64,000 bases of DNA from Zerene cesonia (taxonomy: Eukaryota > Arthropoda > Insecta > Lepidoptera > Pieridae): positions 1,240,001 through 1,304,000 of the forward strand of contig NC_052127.1 of assembly GCF_012273895.1 (NCBI RefSeq), in the 5' to 3' direction. A model generated the notes under the pieces. That model saw nothing but the letters and a program-made list of their open reading frames with translations. It had not been told where the DNA came from and did not search any database. The position numbers were made by a program, and so were the translations under genes. Of the stretch, positions 31,986-42,445 are shown in pieces (positions within the stretch are counted from its first letter, which is position 1; each line of letters begins with the position of its first letter).

Positions 31986-32367
31986 TTATATATGGAAAAC
32001 TCATAAACAATAGACTGATACCCTGTAGACATCTATTGGATGTTAACAAAAGTATGATAAACATTGTAAAACCTTTAACAGTTTTAGTCCTTGTGGGTAG
32101 ATGGCGCTTTTTCTAAACAATCTTACCTTAATGCTTTCAACTTTGGAATCAATTAATTAAGGACAAAAGTTTTACTTAAATTAGATGAAGTGTAGTAATG
32201 ATAATATTACCTATTAGCTACTTATCTTAGAACATAGTTACTGTACAGATTTTGAGATAGTATAATAATCCTAAAAAGTTATATAGACTGTCTACAAATT
32301 TTAGATAAAATGGTTAGAGTACAAAGATTAAAAGGTTTAAATTTTTTTTTTGAAATTTTCGCATTGA

Positions 32368-32590
32368 TTTAAATGAGGCCCATATCCTTTTCCTTACCCT
32401 TCCCAGTCTTTTCCTTTATTCCCCTAGTCAATCCTTTCTCAATCCCTTTCCAATTCGGAGTCGGCAATCCATTTGTAGAGGCGTATGGTCTGCAAACCAT
32501 CTTACGCCTCTCCATCATGGGTGGTGGTAGCGCTTACCATCAGGCGACCCACCAGCTCCATTGTCGACGGTGACATAAAAAAAATAATTT
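32368..32590 (+). mobile_element. RetB tail with A-rich end
   Basis: 'atgaggcccatatccttttc', 'tccaattcggagtcggcaat', 'accaccagctccattgtcga' in order, ending 'ggtgacataaaaaaaataa'. The internal inverted pair GGCGTATGG...CTTACGCC is present. Confidence 0.77.
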
Positions 32591-32713
32591 ATTTTAATTT
32601 ACTCAAAAAAAAAAATGTTATTATGAATCAAGAATGTTAAAAGATGTAAGGAGAAAAATTAATTTAAATAGTTAATTGCTCTGTTATTCTTAACACATTC
32701 ATTTATTGTAAAA

Positions 32714-32912
32714 CTAGCTGCGCCACGTGGTTTTCCCGCGTAAAACCGTATCCCGTAGGAATATCGGGATTAAAAGTTACCTATATGTTATTCCAGTTGT
32801 TCAGCTATCTACGTACCAAATTTCATTGCAATCGGTTTAACAGTTTTTGCGTGAAAGAGCAACAAACACAAACACATGCTTACAAACTTTCGAATTTATA
32901 ATATTAGTAGGA
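32714..32912 (-). mobile_element. Hel-A element
   Basis: CTAG at 32714 after an A, 5' end 'attagtagga' at 32912 followed by T. Confidence 0.82.
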
Positions 32913-33499
32913 TAAGTAGGATAGGATTATGAAAATGATCTCAAAGTTGTTGGATCTGCAAGTCCCTTCAAGTTCAATCCTATCATTGCATTTTCTTTCA
33001 ATTAAAACATATTTTTAAGTAATTTTAACCCAATAACCATAATATGACTATTAAATTAAAAGTTTATACTATTATTAATATTCATACTATTATTAACCAG
33101 TCAAAACATAAAAAAACCTTACCTACCTACCTTACGTGAGTGTTGGCTCACTTAAATAATACGAATTCCCCACAGCGTTTTAACTCTCACACTTAATTTT
33201 AACTTACGGTATTATGTAAATACTTACTAAGCACAAAATAACAATGAAGACGTCTTGCCCCATTAGCGATAGAAAATATTGCAATCACAGAGACATTTTT
33301 TAGTTTTTACAGTGAAACCGAGACTTACTTAATAGTCTGGAGAGCGCTGCGAAGCGTAGAGATAGTAGAAGCACCTAGTGTTAACATAAGCTTTTGTTAA
33401 TATTTATTGAAGTGTTAAGAAATTCTATTATTTTGAGCGTGGATAGAATATATGTACATGAAATTAAAATAATTGAAAGTATGTTATTTATATAAAAAA

Positions 33500-33882
33500 G
33501 TGAAGTCCCGTTAAAATTTATATTCTTCTGTCCTTATCTTATTGTAGTATTAACAGAGTGTTGGTTGTCTTGTAATAATCATCTCCCTACATTAGATGGA
33601 TATAAGATATATGCTAACAAAAAGTTCTTTAACCAAAACGATGGTGTAACTGTTATTGTGCGCAATTCCTTGTGTGTGATTTTTGAAGAACCTGATTTCT
33701 CTGACGCAAATTGTATTGTGGTTAAAATTGACAAAGAAACAGCTGTCATTGCCATTTATCGGTCTCCCAGCTACAAAACCATAGAAAAATTTATTCAATC
33801 TTTAAACTCAATTATATTTAAATTATCTACGTATTCAAATATTATTATTACAGGAGACATTAATATAGACATAAAAGCTACG
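33500..33882 (+). pseudogene. Non-LTR retrotransposon endonuclease fragment
   Basis: An open frame that runs into a 10-N gap. It reads VLTECWLSCNNHLPTLDGYK, then NDGVTVIVRN, AVIAIYRSPS and NIIITGDINID. These are the TExW, GGV-like, YRSP and GDxN motifs of the APE-type endonuclease (exonuclease/endonuclease/phosphatase fold) that nicks target DNA for jockey- and CR1-like elements. The N-terminal catalytic Asn and Glu part and the reverse transcriptase are absent, either truncated or in the adjacent 1000-N gap. The sequence looks undamaged over 110 codons, so the source element may be young. Confidence 0.75.
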
Positions 33883-33892
33883 NNNNNNNNNN
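33883..33892. other. Assembly gap of 10 N
   Basis: Joins the endonuclease fragment to an exact repeat of its own upstream sequence. Confidence 0.95.
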
Positions 33893-34090
33893 AAATTCTA
33901 TTATTTTGAGCGTGGATAGAATATATGTACATGAAATTAAAATAATTGAAAGTATGTTATTTATATAAAAAAGTGAAGTCCCGTTAAAATTTATATTCTT
34001 CTGTCCTTATCTTATTGTAGTATTAACAGAGTGTTGGTTGTCTTGTAATAATCATCTCCCTACATTAGATGGATATAAGATATATGCTAA
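33893..34090 (+). repeat. Exact 198-bp duplicate of 33420-33617
   Basis: Identical base for base at an offset of 473 bp, bounded by a 10-N gap on the left and a 1000-N gap on the right. Most likely an unmerged contig end, not a real duplication. Confidence 0.9.
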
Positions 34091-35090
34091 NNNNNNNNNN
34101 NNNNNNNNNNNNNNNNNNNNNNNNNNNNNNNNNNNNNNNNNNNNNNNNNNNNNNNNNNNNNNNNNNNNNNNNNNNNNNNNNNNNNNNNNNNNNNNNNNNN
34201 NNNNNNNNNNNNNNNNNNNNNNNNNNNNNNNNNNNNNNNNNNNNNNNNNNNNNNNNNNNNNNNNNNNNNNNNNNNNNNNNNNNNNNNNNNNNNNNNNNNN
34301 NNNNNNNNNNNNNNNNNNNNNNNNNNNNNNNNNNNNNNNNNNNNNNNNNNNNNNNNNNNNNNNNNNNNNNNNNNNNNNNNNNNNNNNNNNNNNNNNNNNN
34401 NNNNNNNNNNNNNNNNNNNNNNNNNNNNNNNNNNNNNNNNNNNNNNNNNNNNNNNNNNNNNNNNNNNNNNNNNNNNNNNNNNNNNNNNNNNNNNNNNNNN
34501 NNNNNNNNNNNNNNNNNNNNNNNNNNNNNNNNNNNNNNNNNNNNNNNNNNNNNNNNNNNNNNNNNNNNNNNNNNNNNNNNNNNNNNNNNNNNNNNNNNNN
34601 NNNNNNNNNNNNNNNNNNNNNNNNNNNNNNNNNNNNNNNNNNNNNNNNNNNNNNNNNNNNNNNNNNNNNNNNNNNNNNNNNNNNNNNNNNNNNNNNNNNN
34701 NNNNNNNNNNNNNNNNNNNNNNNNNNNNNNNNNNNNNNNNNNNNNNNNNNNNNNNNNNNNNNNNNNNNNNNNNNNNNNNNNNNNNNNNNNNNNNNNNNNN
34801 NNNNNNNNNNNNNNNNNNNNNNNNNNNNNNNNNNNNNNNNNNNNNNNNNNNNNNNNNNNNNNNNNNNNNNNNNNNNNNNNNNNNNNNNNNNNNNNNNNNN
34901 NNNNNNNNNNNNNNNNNNNNNNNNNNNNNNNNNNNNNNNNNNNNNNNNNNNNNNNNNNNNNNNNNNNNNNNNNNNNNNNNNNNNNNNNNNNNNNNNNNNN
35001 NNNNNNNNNNNNNNNNNNNNNNNNNNNNNNNNNNNNNNNNNNNNNNNNNNNNNNNNNNNNNNNNNNNNNNNNNNNNNNNNNNNNNNNNNN
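34091..35090. other. Assembly gap of exactly 1000 N
   Basis: The round length marks a placeholder of unknown true size. Long open frames through it are artefacts. Confidence 0.97.
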
Positions 35091-35270
35091 AGCTGGTGCC
35101 TGTCCACACAGGCGAGTTCTTTGAACTCAGCCTAGAACGGGTGCCACTTATCACATTTATTGTAAATGGCTATAATTAAGAAAAATCTTGTAATTTATTG
35201 AAATTGTATAATTCGAATACTGAATACACAAACCTTAGCACTACCCAAAAATAATGGTAATAATAATAAA
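35091..35270 (+). mobile_element. Possible 3' end of the gapped retrotransposon
   Basis: 'tgtccacacaggcgagttct' and 'taattaagaaaaatcttgta', then AT-rich sequence. The position just after the gap suggests the other end of the element begun at 33500, which is inference only. Confidence 0.35.
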
Positions 35271-35689
35271 ATTATAAATATCACTTCCCTGCTGTAACTA
35301 AAATAAAATAAAAAAAAATCATTTATTGAACAAATTATAAATCACATAGAACATGAAACCCAGACTCCTAATATAGCTTTCGCTGTTTTTCAGGAGTCTG
35401 TGTCTTCCCGATACAGTACATAATAGTTCAATTTAGACACAATAAAATGTAATTGCAGCTACATACATATGACATTTAAATTCTATAATTTAATATAAGT
35501 TTATAATATTTAATAATTAACAATTTTAATAATTTACATTTTATCAATAAGTTATTTATATATTCATGAAATTAAACTACTTAAAATCCGAGTATTGAAG
35601 TAGTGTAGATTGTATGTGTATGTGTAGTGTGTGTATGTGAACTGTTCCCTGTGTTTGTATTTTTGAATAATTTAGAGCTGATTCTTAAC
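35271..35689. other. Gene-free stretch
   Basis: An inverted pair ACCCAGACTCCT (35357) / AGGAGTCTGTGT (35392) flanks 'aatatagctttcgctgtttt', giving a small hairpin of about 10 bp. Otherwise AT-rich. Confidence 0.4.
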
Positions 35690-35957
35690 AACTTAAAGCC
35701 CCAAGTTGTGCCCGCGGACACAAAGGAGGGTTCTGTGGGAAGGAGAGGACATGAAAGGTAAGGTTTTTTAAAAGGCAGCCTATGCCAACACCCTAGCTTC
35801 TTATCTCCAGACACAAAAATCATGTCTTTTGCGCTCTGTTGCAACGTACAAGACAAACGAACAAGCAAATTTCACATAACCTAAATGATGATGAAATGTG
35901 ATTCATTCCCACTGGAATTTCCTTTGACTAAGCGTGAAGCCGCGGGCGGTAAGCTAG
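35690..35957 (+). mobile_element. Helitron-like element (separate family)
   Basis: 'ttatctccagacacaaaaat', 'gttgcaacgtacaagac' and the end 'gcgtgaagccgcgggcggtaag' then CTAG followed by T. It shares words, reversed, with 25085-25275 and 43100-43200. The 5' limit is uncertain. Confidence 0.5.
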
Positions 35958-36821
35958 TGTTGTCAAACTTAAATGTCAATGAAGTTAAATGGGTCAAACA
36001 GGATTTGCCCACACGCAAACGTGCATCGCTAACTTCTACTTTGACAGTCAGTAATGAAGACAGTCAGTTGAACAAAGCTAATCCATTAGGTTTAATATTG
36101 TTGTTTCAACCGACTTCACAGAAAGGGCTATGTTTTTCGATGTGGATTTTTGGTTTGTTTTCAATGAAGAATTTTTAAAATCGGTCAACTACTTCCCGAG
36201 ATTAGCGCGTTGAAACAAACAAACATATCGGCTTATGTTATATTAGTTAATAAGTAACAGTAATTAAGATAACCATATATATCAATTAAGGAAAATATCA
36301 AAAATTGGACGTTGTTAAATCCAATCAAATCTCTTATCTAAAAATCTTGGCCAGCGTGTGCGAATCTTGAAACTGCCATAAGACCCGAGGCCTTACAGAC
36401 GCAACGAAAAACAATTAATCTAGAAATTCTCAATTAAAACACCGCACACAAACGCTACACCCGAAACTTTAGAGTCGTATTTGGCTAGCTCAGTAAACTC
36501 AAGGTTAATTTAACACCAGACGTTACCAACATCGGGCAATGTTATTAAACATTCCTTGTAAAGTTGGTAAACACAACTAGTGCCTACCGCAGCAAACGAA
36601 TCGGATATTGTAGTTTCATTTACACCAGGATTAAATTCATTTATAAGACTTTGTGGTTAAAACTAGAATTCAATAACAAATATAATAAAACATTGAGGCA
36701 CTTTTCGACAATTTTTTTGGACTTATAGATTTCAGGAGTCCCTTAAATAAATAAGTATATACATTTAATAAATATAGAACACAAATCCAGTATTACACAA
36801 AGTTTTGAAACAAAATTAACT
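35958..36821. other. Region upstream of the protease homologue
   Basis: 36128-36245 is a Hel-B minus-strand remnant ('cccgagattagcgcgttgaa'). 36250-36821 looks single-copy and should contain the promoter and 5' UTR of the gene starting at 36822. No clear TATA box or initiator could be chosen. The 97-codon frame at 35885-36178 starts inside repeat sequence and is not supported. Confidence 0.4.
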
Positions 36822-37048
36822 ATGAATTATAAATCAATAGCCATAATATTATTGAATGCAGTTATAATAATGAAAATAGATGCGAAAGATTCTAGAAATT
36901 TAAGCAAAGAGTTATTTGAACATACGATTGTAACGGACAGCGAATTGTTTCCATACATGGCGGCCATTTTGAAGAAGTCAGTTTATATCAGTGCTGGTGC
37001 ATTGATAGATGAAAGTTGGATCGTAACTGGTGCTGATTCTCTGTATAT
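36822..37048 (+). CDS. Protease homologue exon 1
   Basis: ATG 36822, donor AT|gtgagt after 37048, phase 2. Codes the signal peptide MNYKSIAIILLNAVIIMKID, a short linker, HTIVTDSELFPYMAAI (the usual IVGG start becomes IVTD) and ALIDESWIVTGADSLY, the His-loop without His. Confidence 0.87.
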
Positions 37049-40000
37049 GTGAGTAATTTTGAAAATGAATATTGTGCGAAGTATATTCTATATAATTATT
37101 CAATTATAGATACCTAAAATTAGCCGCTTGCTTAAGTTTTTATCCTTGGCACTTACCTAGCATATGACCCTTCAACAAAGAGGTCAGCTTTCCCTTGCAG
37201 TAAGAATTATTAAAATCGGCTCAGTAATTCCAGATTACATTTACAAGCAACGAACGTTGATTCTTTATTATTATCCTACCTATTGCTAGGCCGCGTGGTT
37301 AAACTAAATTTTGGCGTGCCATAAGCTTTCGTCTCATATTAAATTCTATCCCTAAACATTCCCTTAGGGATTAATTCATCAAAATTTTTTCTTACTGGTT
37401 GCTTACATCATAGTTACTATATGCATGACAAATTTCAGACCTATCGGTCCAGTAGGTTTAAGAGATATGTTGATAGATTAATCACCTGTCCTTTTTTATG
37501 TATTAATATTGGTAACGAAAGGAAATAAAACAAGACAATATTGTAACAGGGACTGTTTCCGAAACTTTAATTTCAACTGCAAATTCCAAAATAAGGCTTA
37601 ATGCTCCCGATAGTTTTTATTGACGTCTGCCATTCAACACAATGTGTATTATTTTTATAATTTTCCAACAAGTAGCACGAATTTGGGATAATCCATTGAA
37701 ATCAAACAAAATTGCCTCATCTCGAGAGCGTCTATATACCTATTAAGTCTCTGTCTTCGACTCCTACTATCCTCAGGTTACGGGACCTCTCTCGTGTCCT
37801 CCGCGTCAGGCTTGGCAGCATCAACTACAAGAAAGGTGGCGTGTTCTCTCCGATCAAGCTGTTCCACATCCACCCGCTGTTTGATGATAACCAGCCGCAG
37901 TATGACGTGGCCCTCATCAAGCTCGCTGAACCAGTACGCTTGACCCCAAGTTTGAACCCCATACAGCTGCTGAAGAAGTTGCACGATGTTGCTGTTACAC
38001 ATTTTATTGTTACGGGCTGGATGGTTGCACAGGTGATATACTTGTACTAAGTTACTATTTAGTTTTCAATCAATCAAATCATTATATAGTATAAAGCAAA
38101 TCATTATCCTACTAATATTATAAATGCGAAAGTTTGTAAGGATGCGTGTTTGTTGCTCTTTGACGCAAAAACTACAGAACCGATTGCAATGAAATTTGGT
38201 ACTTAGATAGCTGGATAACTGGAATAACATATAGGCAACTTTCTATCCCGATATTCCTATGGGATACGGACTTACGCGGGTGAAACCGCGGGGCGCAGCT
38301 AGTATCCCACAAGCCATAAGGTCACTTCCCACGTCAGTCCTCACGTGTGTATGCTTAATACTACACAACGGGTTTTGATAGGTTTTTTTAGTAGATAGAA
38401 TGATTCAAGAAAAAGGATTATATGTAATAACATCTGTTAAACTACACCGATCTAAACGCGTGCGAAGCCGCGGTCTAGAGCTTTATAAATGAGAAAATTT
38501 ATAGAATGGAATGAATGAAAAAGTAGAAAACAATCGATTTCTGAGGAGGTCCAGAGACTAGGCGTTGCAATGGTTCAGTGAAATGACGCGGGTTCGAATC
38601 CCGCCAGTGATAAAATTTTTCTATTCTTCAATAAATTCTAAACTACAACTTCTATTTTTAATAATTTTCAACTTGAACAAAATAGGGGAAGAGGGTCATG
38701 AAACCTCCTTCTTTTCTATTTTTGGAAATCAATAACAGAAAAGACGAAGCAAATCAAAAACATACAATTAATAATCAATATTTCTTAGCAATTTATATAA
38801 CACTCCACAACTTATTAATTGGCTTCATAAATAGAATAGAATGTAGAAACATGCCAACAATTAATTATTATTCCCGGAGACTTGTTATTATTCTGACCAA
38901 ACACATTTTTATATATTACTTACTAGCTGCGCTCCGCGATTTCACCCGCGTAAGTCCGTATCCCGTAGGAATATCGGGATAAAAAGTTGCCTATATATTA
39001 TTCCAGTTGTCCAGCTGTCTACGTACCAAATTTCATTGCAATCGGTTCATTAGTTTTTGCGTGAAAGAGCATCAAACACACACACATCCTTACAAACTTC
39101 CTCATTTTTAATATTAGTAGGAATATGATATTAGTAGGATAGGATAATGTTTTCTGAAGATACATTTTTATCATTGTATTCCTACAAATAATGTGATTCT
39201 TATCCAATAGATATTTCCATAAAATTTTGGAATTTGACAGAGTGTAGATAAATTGAAAAATCAATATACTTTTGGAATATACAATTGGAAATTCTAAAAA
39301 ATGCCACCATCAAAATTAACAATGTTTCAAAAAATAACAAAGACATATCATAAGACTAAAGAAATGGTCTGAAAACCAACGATTTTCCATAGTTCTTAAT
39401 ATACTAGACATAACTTATCACAACTAGCAGTAACTTCTCATATTTCAGCAAGATCACAGAAACAGTACAGTATACCCTTTATCAATGGAATCCATCAAGC
39501 GCCGGAGGTTGCTGACTGTATCCCACGTGCATCCCACAAACGCTGGTGACTGCTTTGAACAATTGGAAGTACAGGGCATCAACAACACGGGGGGTGTTAT
39601 GTGTTTGGACCCGCCTGTTGGAGGTGATCCTTGTCAGGTCAGTCACTACAACAAAGTCGCTTTCTCTGTTCCTATGTCCCTATGTATGCTTAAATCTTTA
39701 AAATTACGCAACGGATTTTGATGGGTTTTTTTAAGATAGTGATTCAAAAAGAAGCTTTATTTGCATAATAACATGCATTAAGCTACTCCGAATTTAATGC
39801 ATGCGAAGCCGCGGGCAAAATCTAATACTTGATATTTTGACTTTGAATTGACTTTATCCCGTGGCTAACGTTATTGGTATGTAATAATAGTTTATTTATC
39901 TATACTAATATTATAAAGCTGAAGAGTTTATTTGTTTGTTTGTTTGAACGCACTAATCTCATATGAAATGGTCTGATATGAAAAATTCTTTCAGTGTTAG

Positions 40001-41445
40001 ATAGCCCATTTATTGAGGAAGGCTATAGGCTATATATGTACCACGGGCGAAGCCGGGGCGTATCGCTAGTTCACAAATAAAGCCCATGTCACTCAGGAAT
40101 TGTGCAACTTTATAATGGTGAAATAGTTGTTTTAAATCGGTCCAGTGGTTTTGGGAACACATATATAAAATCACAAATGCTTTCTCTTTATATTATTAGT
40201 TAAGATTATTACAACGTAATATCAAAAGTCACCTCGGTAGGTTCTAAAATTATAGTTGGAAATTTGATCCGACACTAAAATTAGGTTCTAAATTTTATGC
40301 AAATAATACCATCAGTTTACGTAGATATATATAATCTATAGTATGTGTCTAGACGCAGCCTCTGATTGTTAAGCTTAACATTTGAATAATATAACAGACT
40401 AGCTGCGCCCCGCGGTTTCATCCGCGTAAGTCCGTATCCCGTAGGAATATCGGGATAAAAAGTAGTCTATACGTTATTCGATACATATTTATTTATACAT
40501 GCGAAAGTTTGTAAGGATGTGTGTGTTTGTTGCTCTTTCACGCAAGAACTGCTAAACCGATTGCAATGAAATTTGGTATGTAGACAGCTGGACAACTGGA
40601 ATAACATATAGGCAATTTTTATCCCGATGATCTTACGGATGTTTACGCGGATGAAACCGCGGGGCGCAGCTAGGAGTTTATACATTCGGAAATTAAAGAA
40701 CGAATTTTGATATTGATTATTCATTATATTATTTAACCCGACACTACAAAAAACAAACCATACTTTCATATTTACACTGAGGATTGATGATTTGGGGAAC
40801 AAATATATACAAATTTATTTATTTATTTTATTTATTTATTTATTTATTTACACTTTATTGTACAATACACATACAGTTAACAAAAACCAATAAACATTAT
40901 TTTCAAAATAATTAAATATTATTTTGAGAGAAAAACAAAATGCCTTCAAATCATCAAAACTATAACTTGAATTATAGAATTGTCAGGTACCAGCTTTCAA
41001 ATACTTAAAGAATCATAAAAATCCGTTCATACAGTAAAAAGTTATGTCGCAACAAACACGATACGAAAAAATACCGTTTCTTGAAGTTGATTCAATATAA
41101 ATAAACACCTGGATTTATTTAGGACCTTCGGAATACAAACCTCTCTATGTAATGCAAACAATATAGGTAATAAGTCAACAAATACACAAAAAATAGAAAA
41201 AAAAACTGGCAATAAATTAATCAGTCAATAATTTTCAGAGGGACATAGGCGCACCAGTTGTCCTCAACGGTGTTCTCTGGGGCATCATCTCATCCTGGAG
41301 GTCAGAAGACTGCGAAGTAGAAGCCGGTTCCACCTTCGTGACTCTGGTCTCCCACGTAGACGTGAGCTCTTGGATCCATGCCACCATCCATGGGCACAGA
41401 TGGACGAGGAAACACGTTGTGGATTATGATGATAATTTCATTTAG
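36822..41445 (+). CDS. Secreted serine protease homologue (trypsin fold, inactive), four exons
   Basis: Exons 36822-37048, 37777-38032, 39449-39637 and 41239-41445, all GT-AG, intron phases 2,0,0, about 292 residues. Residues 1-22 look like a signal peptide. The S1 core follows: WIVTGADS where active enzymes have WVLTAAHC (His replaced by D72, Cys by S73), intact YDVALIKL with D119, VTGW at 153-156, and RDIGAP at 225-230 where GDSGGP is expected (Ser replaced by I227). IIS-SW and VSHVDVSSWI match the C-terminal strand and helix. With two of three catalytic residues gone, no proteolysis is expected. Related insect homologues act as binding partners or cofactors in extracellular fluid. No clip domain is seen. 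The role here is unknown. Confidence 0.85.
37777..38032 (+). CDS. Protease homologue exon 2
   Basis: Acceptor ctactatcctcag ends at 37776, donor CAG|gtgata follows 38032, phase 0. The split codon gives M76. Codes LRDLSRVLRVRLGS, then FHIHPLFDDNQPQYDVALIK with D119, and VTGWMVAQ. Confidence 0.88.
38107..38302 (+). mobile_element. Hel-A element, complete
   Basis: TCCTACTAATATTATAAATG start after A38106, CTAG end before T38303, intact GC-rich 3' end. A clean reference copy of 196 bp, in intron 2 of the protease homologue. Confidence 0.85.
38316..38480 (+). mobile_element. Hel-C element, 5' part diverged
   Basis: 'tatgcttaatactacacaac', 'ggttttgataggtttttt', 'aacgcgtgcgaagccgcggt'. Ends 'ctaga' instead of CTAG/T. 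Confidence 0.65.
38540..38650 (+). mobile_element. tRNA-like SINE fragment
   Basis: 'tggttcagtgaaatgacgcg' and GGTTCGAATCCCGCC, then 'tttttctattcttcaataaa'. Shares its 3' part with the insert at 29014-29122. The cloverleaf is incomplete, so this is not a tRNA gene. Confidence 0.6.
38923..39122 (-). mobile_element. Hel-A element
   Basis: CTAG at 38923 after an A, 5' end 'attagtagga' at 39122. Complete. Confidence 0.82.
39449..39637 (+). CDS. Protease homologue exon 3
   Basis: Acceptor cttctcatatttcag ends at 39448, donor CAG|gtcagt follows 39637, phases 0 and 0. Codes QDHRNSTVYPLSMESIKRRR through MCLDPPVGGDPCQ. The N-terminal part of this exon is the least certain, since it matches the family poorly, but it keeps the frame and the CQ before the Ser-loop. 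Confidence 0.72.
39640..39825 (+). mobile_element. Hel-C element directly after exon 3 donor
   Basis: 'cactacaacaaagtcgcttt', 'ctatgtccctatgtatgctt', 'gcaacggattttgatggg', ending 'gccgcgggcaaaatctaat'. It begins within a few bases of the donor, so the insertion nearly touches the splice site. Confidence 0.72.
39899..40069 (+). mobile_element. Hel-B element, complete
   Basis: TCTATACTAATATTATAAAG start after A39898, CTAG end before T40070. It is the reference copy for Hel-B (171 bp) and confirms the TC...CTAG ends. A diverged relative follows at 40074-40205. Confidence 0.82.
40399..40673. mobile_element. Two Hel-A pieces in inverted orientation
   Basis: 40399-40480 is a minus-strand 3' end (CTAGCTGCGCCCCGCGG). 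40490-40673 is a plus-strand copy ending 'ggggcgcagctag'. The two GC-rich ends are complementary and could pair across about 190 bp. Confidence 0.75.
40815..40856. repeat. (ATTT)n microsatellite
   Basis: About ten TTTA units with one irregularity, followed by 'cactttattgtacaatacac', which looks like a retroelement tail in reverse. Confidence 0.8.
41239..41445 (+). CDS. Protease homologue exon 4
   Basis: Acceptor aataattttcag ends at 41238, stop TAG 41443-41445. Codes RDIGAPVVLNGVLWGIISSW and on to the helix VSSWIHATIH, then a short charged tail ending DDNFI. RDIGAP replaces GDSGGP. Confidence 0.87.
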   Translation, partial: RDIGAPVVLNGVLWGIISSWRSEDCEVEAGSTFVTLVSHVDVSSWIHATIHGHRWTRKHVVDYDDNFI

Positions 41446-42044
41446 CCAGATGGATAAATATGAAGTACAAATTTATATAAATAGCAGTTCCTCCCAAACC
41501 CTCCGCTTGGTAAATATTCACATTTTCCGATAAGAGACAAACCCAAGAAATAAGAGTTATCAGCTGGTCTCCTCACTATGTTTTCCTTCGCCGTTTCGTG
41601 CATGTGGACGATGATCATGTGGATATTTGATATTTAATAAAAAATAGCTTATTTCCTGCACATCTCTGATGCTCCCGATTAATCGTCCAAATCCGAGGTC
41701 TCTTCTCATTTCTTTGTCAAGTTATCCAACATTTTTCCACAAATTCACATATGATAAAGTTATATTAGGTATTTGTATATTAATTATAGTCATAAATTAA
41801 AACAAATCTGTTTTCCGGCACCATAAACGGAATTGCATGTTTTTTTATTATTCACTAGTTACTCGTCCTGGCTCCGAACGGAATACATGCGAAATAAAAT
41901 ATAAAAACTCATAGATAACGTGCCTTTAGACAACGTGGCGCGTAGATCGGTTCAGTAGAGACCAGAGTATACCCCTACAACATCACAAACTCACAAATAC
42001 GCAAATTCGCCTCTGAATTATATCTATAGTGTAAATGCTATCTT
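41446..42044. other. Region after the protease homologue
   Basis: No AATAAA was found close to the stop (only weak variants). 41563-41715 is an eroded minus-strand SINE-1 ('ctcctcactatgttttcctt', 'cttatttcctgcacatctct'). The rest shows no feature. Confidence 0.5.
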
Positions 42045-42230
42045 AAAAATGCAAAAGTTTGTAAGGATGTGTGCGTGTTTGTTGCTCTTTCACACAGAAA
42101 CTGCTTAACCAATTGCAATGAAATTTGTTACGTAGACAGCTGGACAGCTGGAATAACATAAAGGCATCTTTTTATCCCGATATTCTAACGGGATATGGAC
42201 TAACGCGGCAGAAACCGCGGGGCGTAGCTA
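42045..42230 (+). mobile_element. Hel-A element, diverged ends
   Basis: 'aaaaatgcaaaagtttgtaa', core, and 'gaaaccgcggggcgtagcta'. Directly followed by a Hel-B fragment (42233-42345), and a further Hel-A-like 3' end lies at 42392-42445. Confidence 0.7.
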
Positions 42231-42445
42231 TTATATTATACAGCTGAAGAGTTTGTTGGGTTGGTTGAACGCACTATTCTTATGAACTGCTGGTCCGATT
42301 TAAAAAATTATTTCAGTTTTAGATAGCCCATATGTCGAAGGCTTTAGTATATAAAACATACCCAATGTTTTATATATAAAACCCAATGTTTTATACTAAA
42401 CTGCGTGGGTGAAATCGCAGGGCACAGCTTAGCTTAGCTAGTATA

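Noticed and set aside
34038..35154. Open frames of 350 or more codons on both strands
   Set aside because: They consist of N run-through in a 1000-N gap. The same applies to 47631-48707 and 5163-5436.
35885..36178. 97-codon frame MMMKCDSFPLEFPLTKREAA...
   Set aside because: Starts within a Helitron-like end, has no domain and ends in a Hel-B remnant.
38540..38650. tRNA gene around GGTTCGAATCC
   Set aside because: Only the B-box half is tRNA-like. The 3' part is shared with the insert at 29014, so it is a SINE fragment.
40074..40205. Additional complete Helitron-like element after Hel-B
   Set aside because: Core words are present but neither terminus could be placed. Mentioned only with its neighbour.
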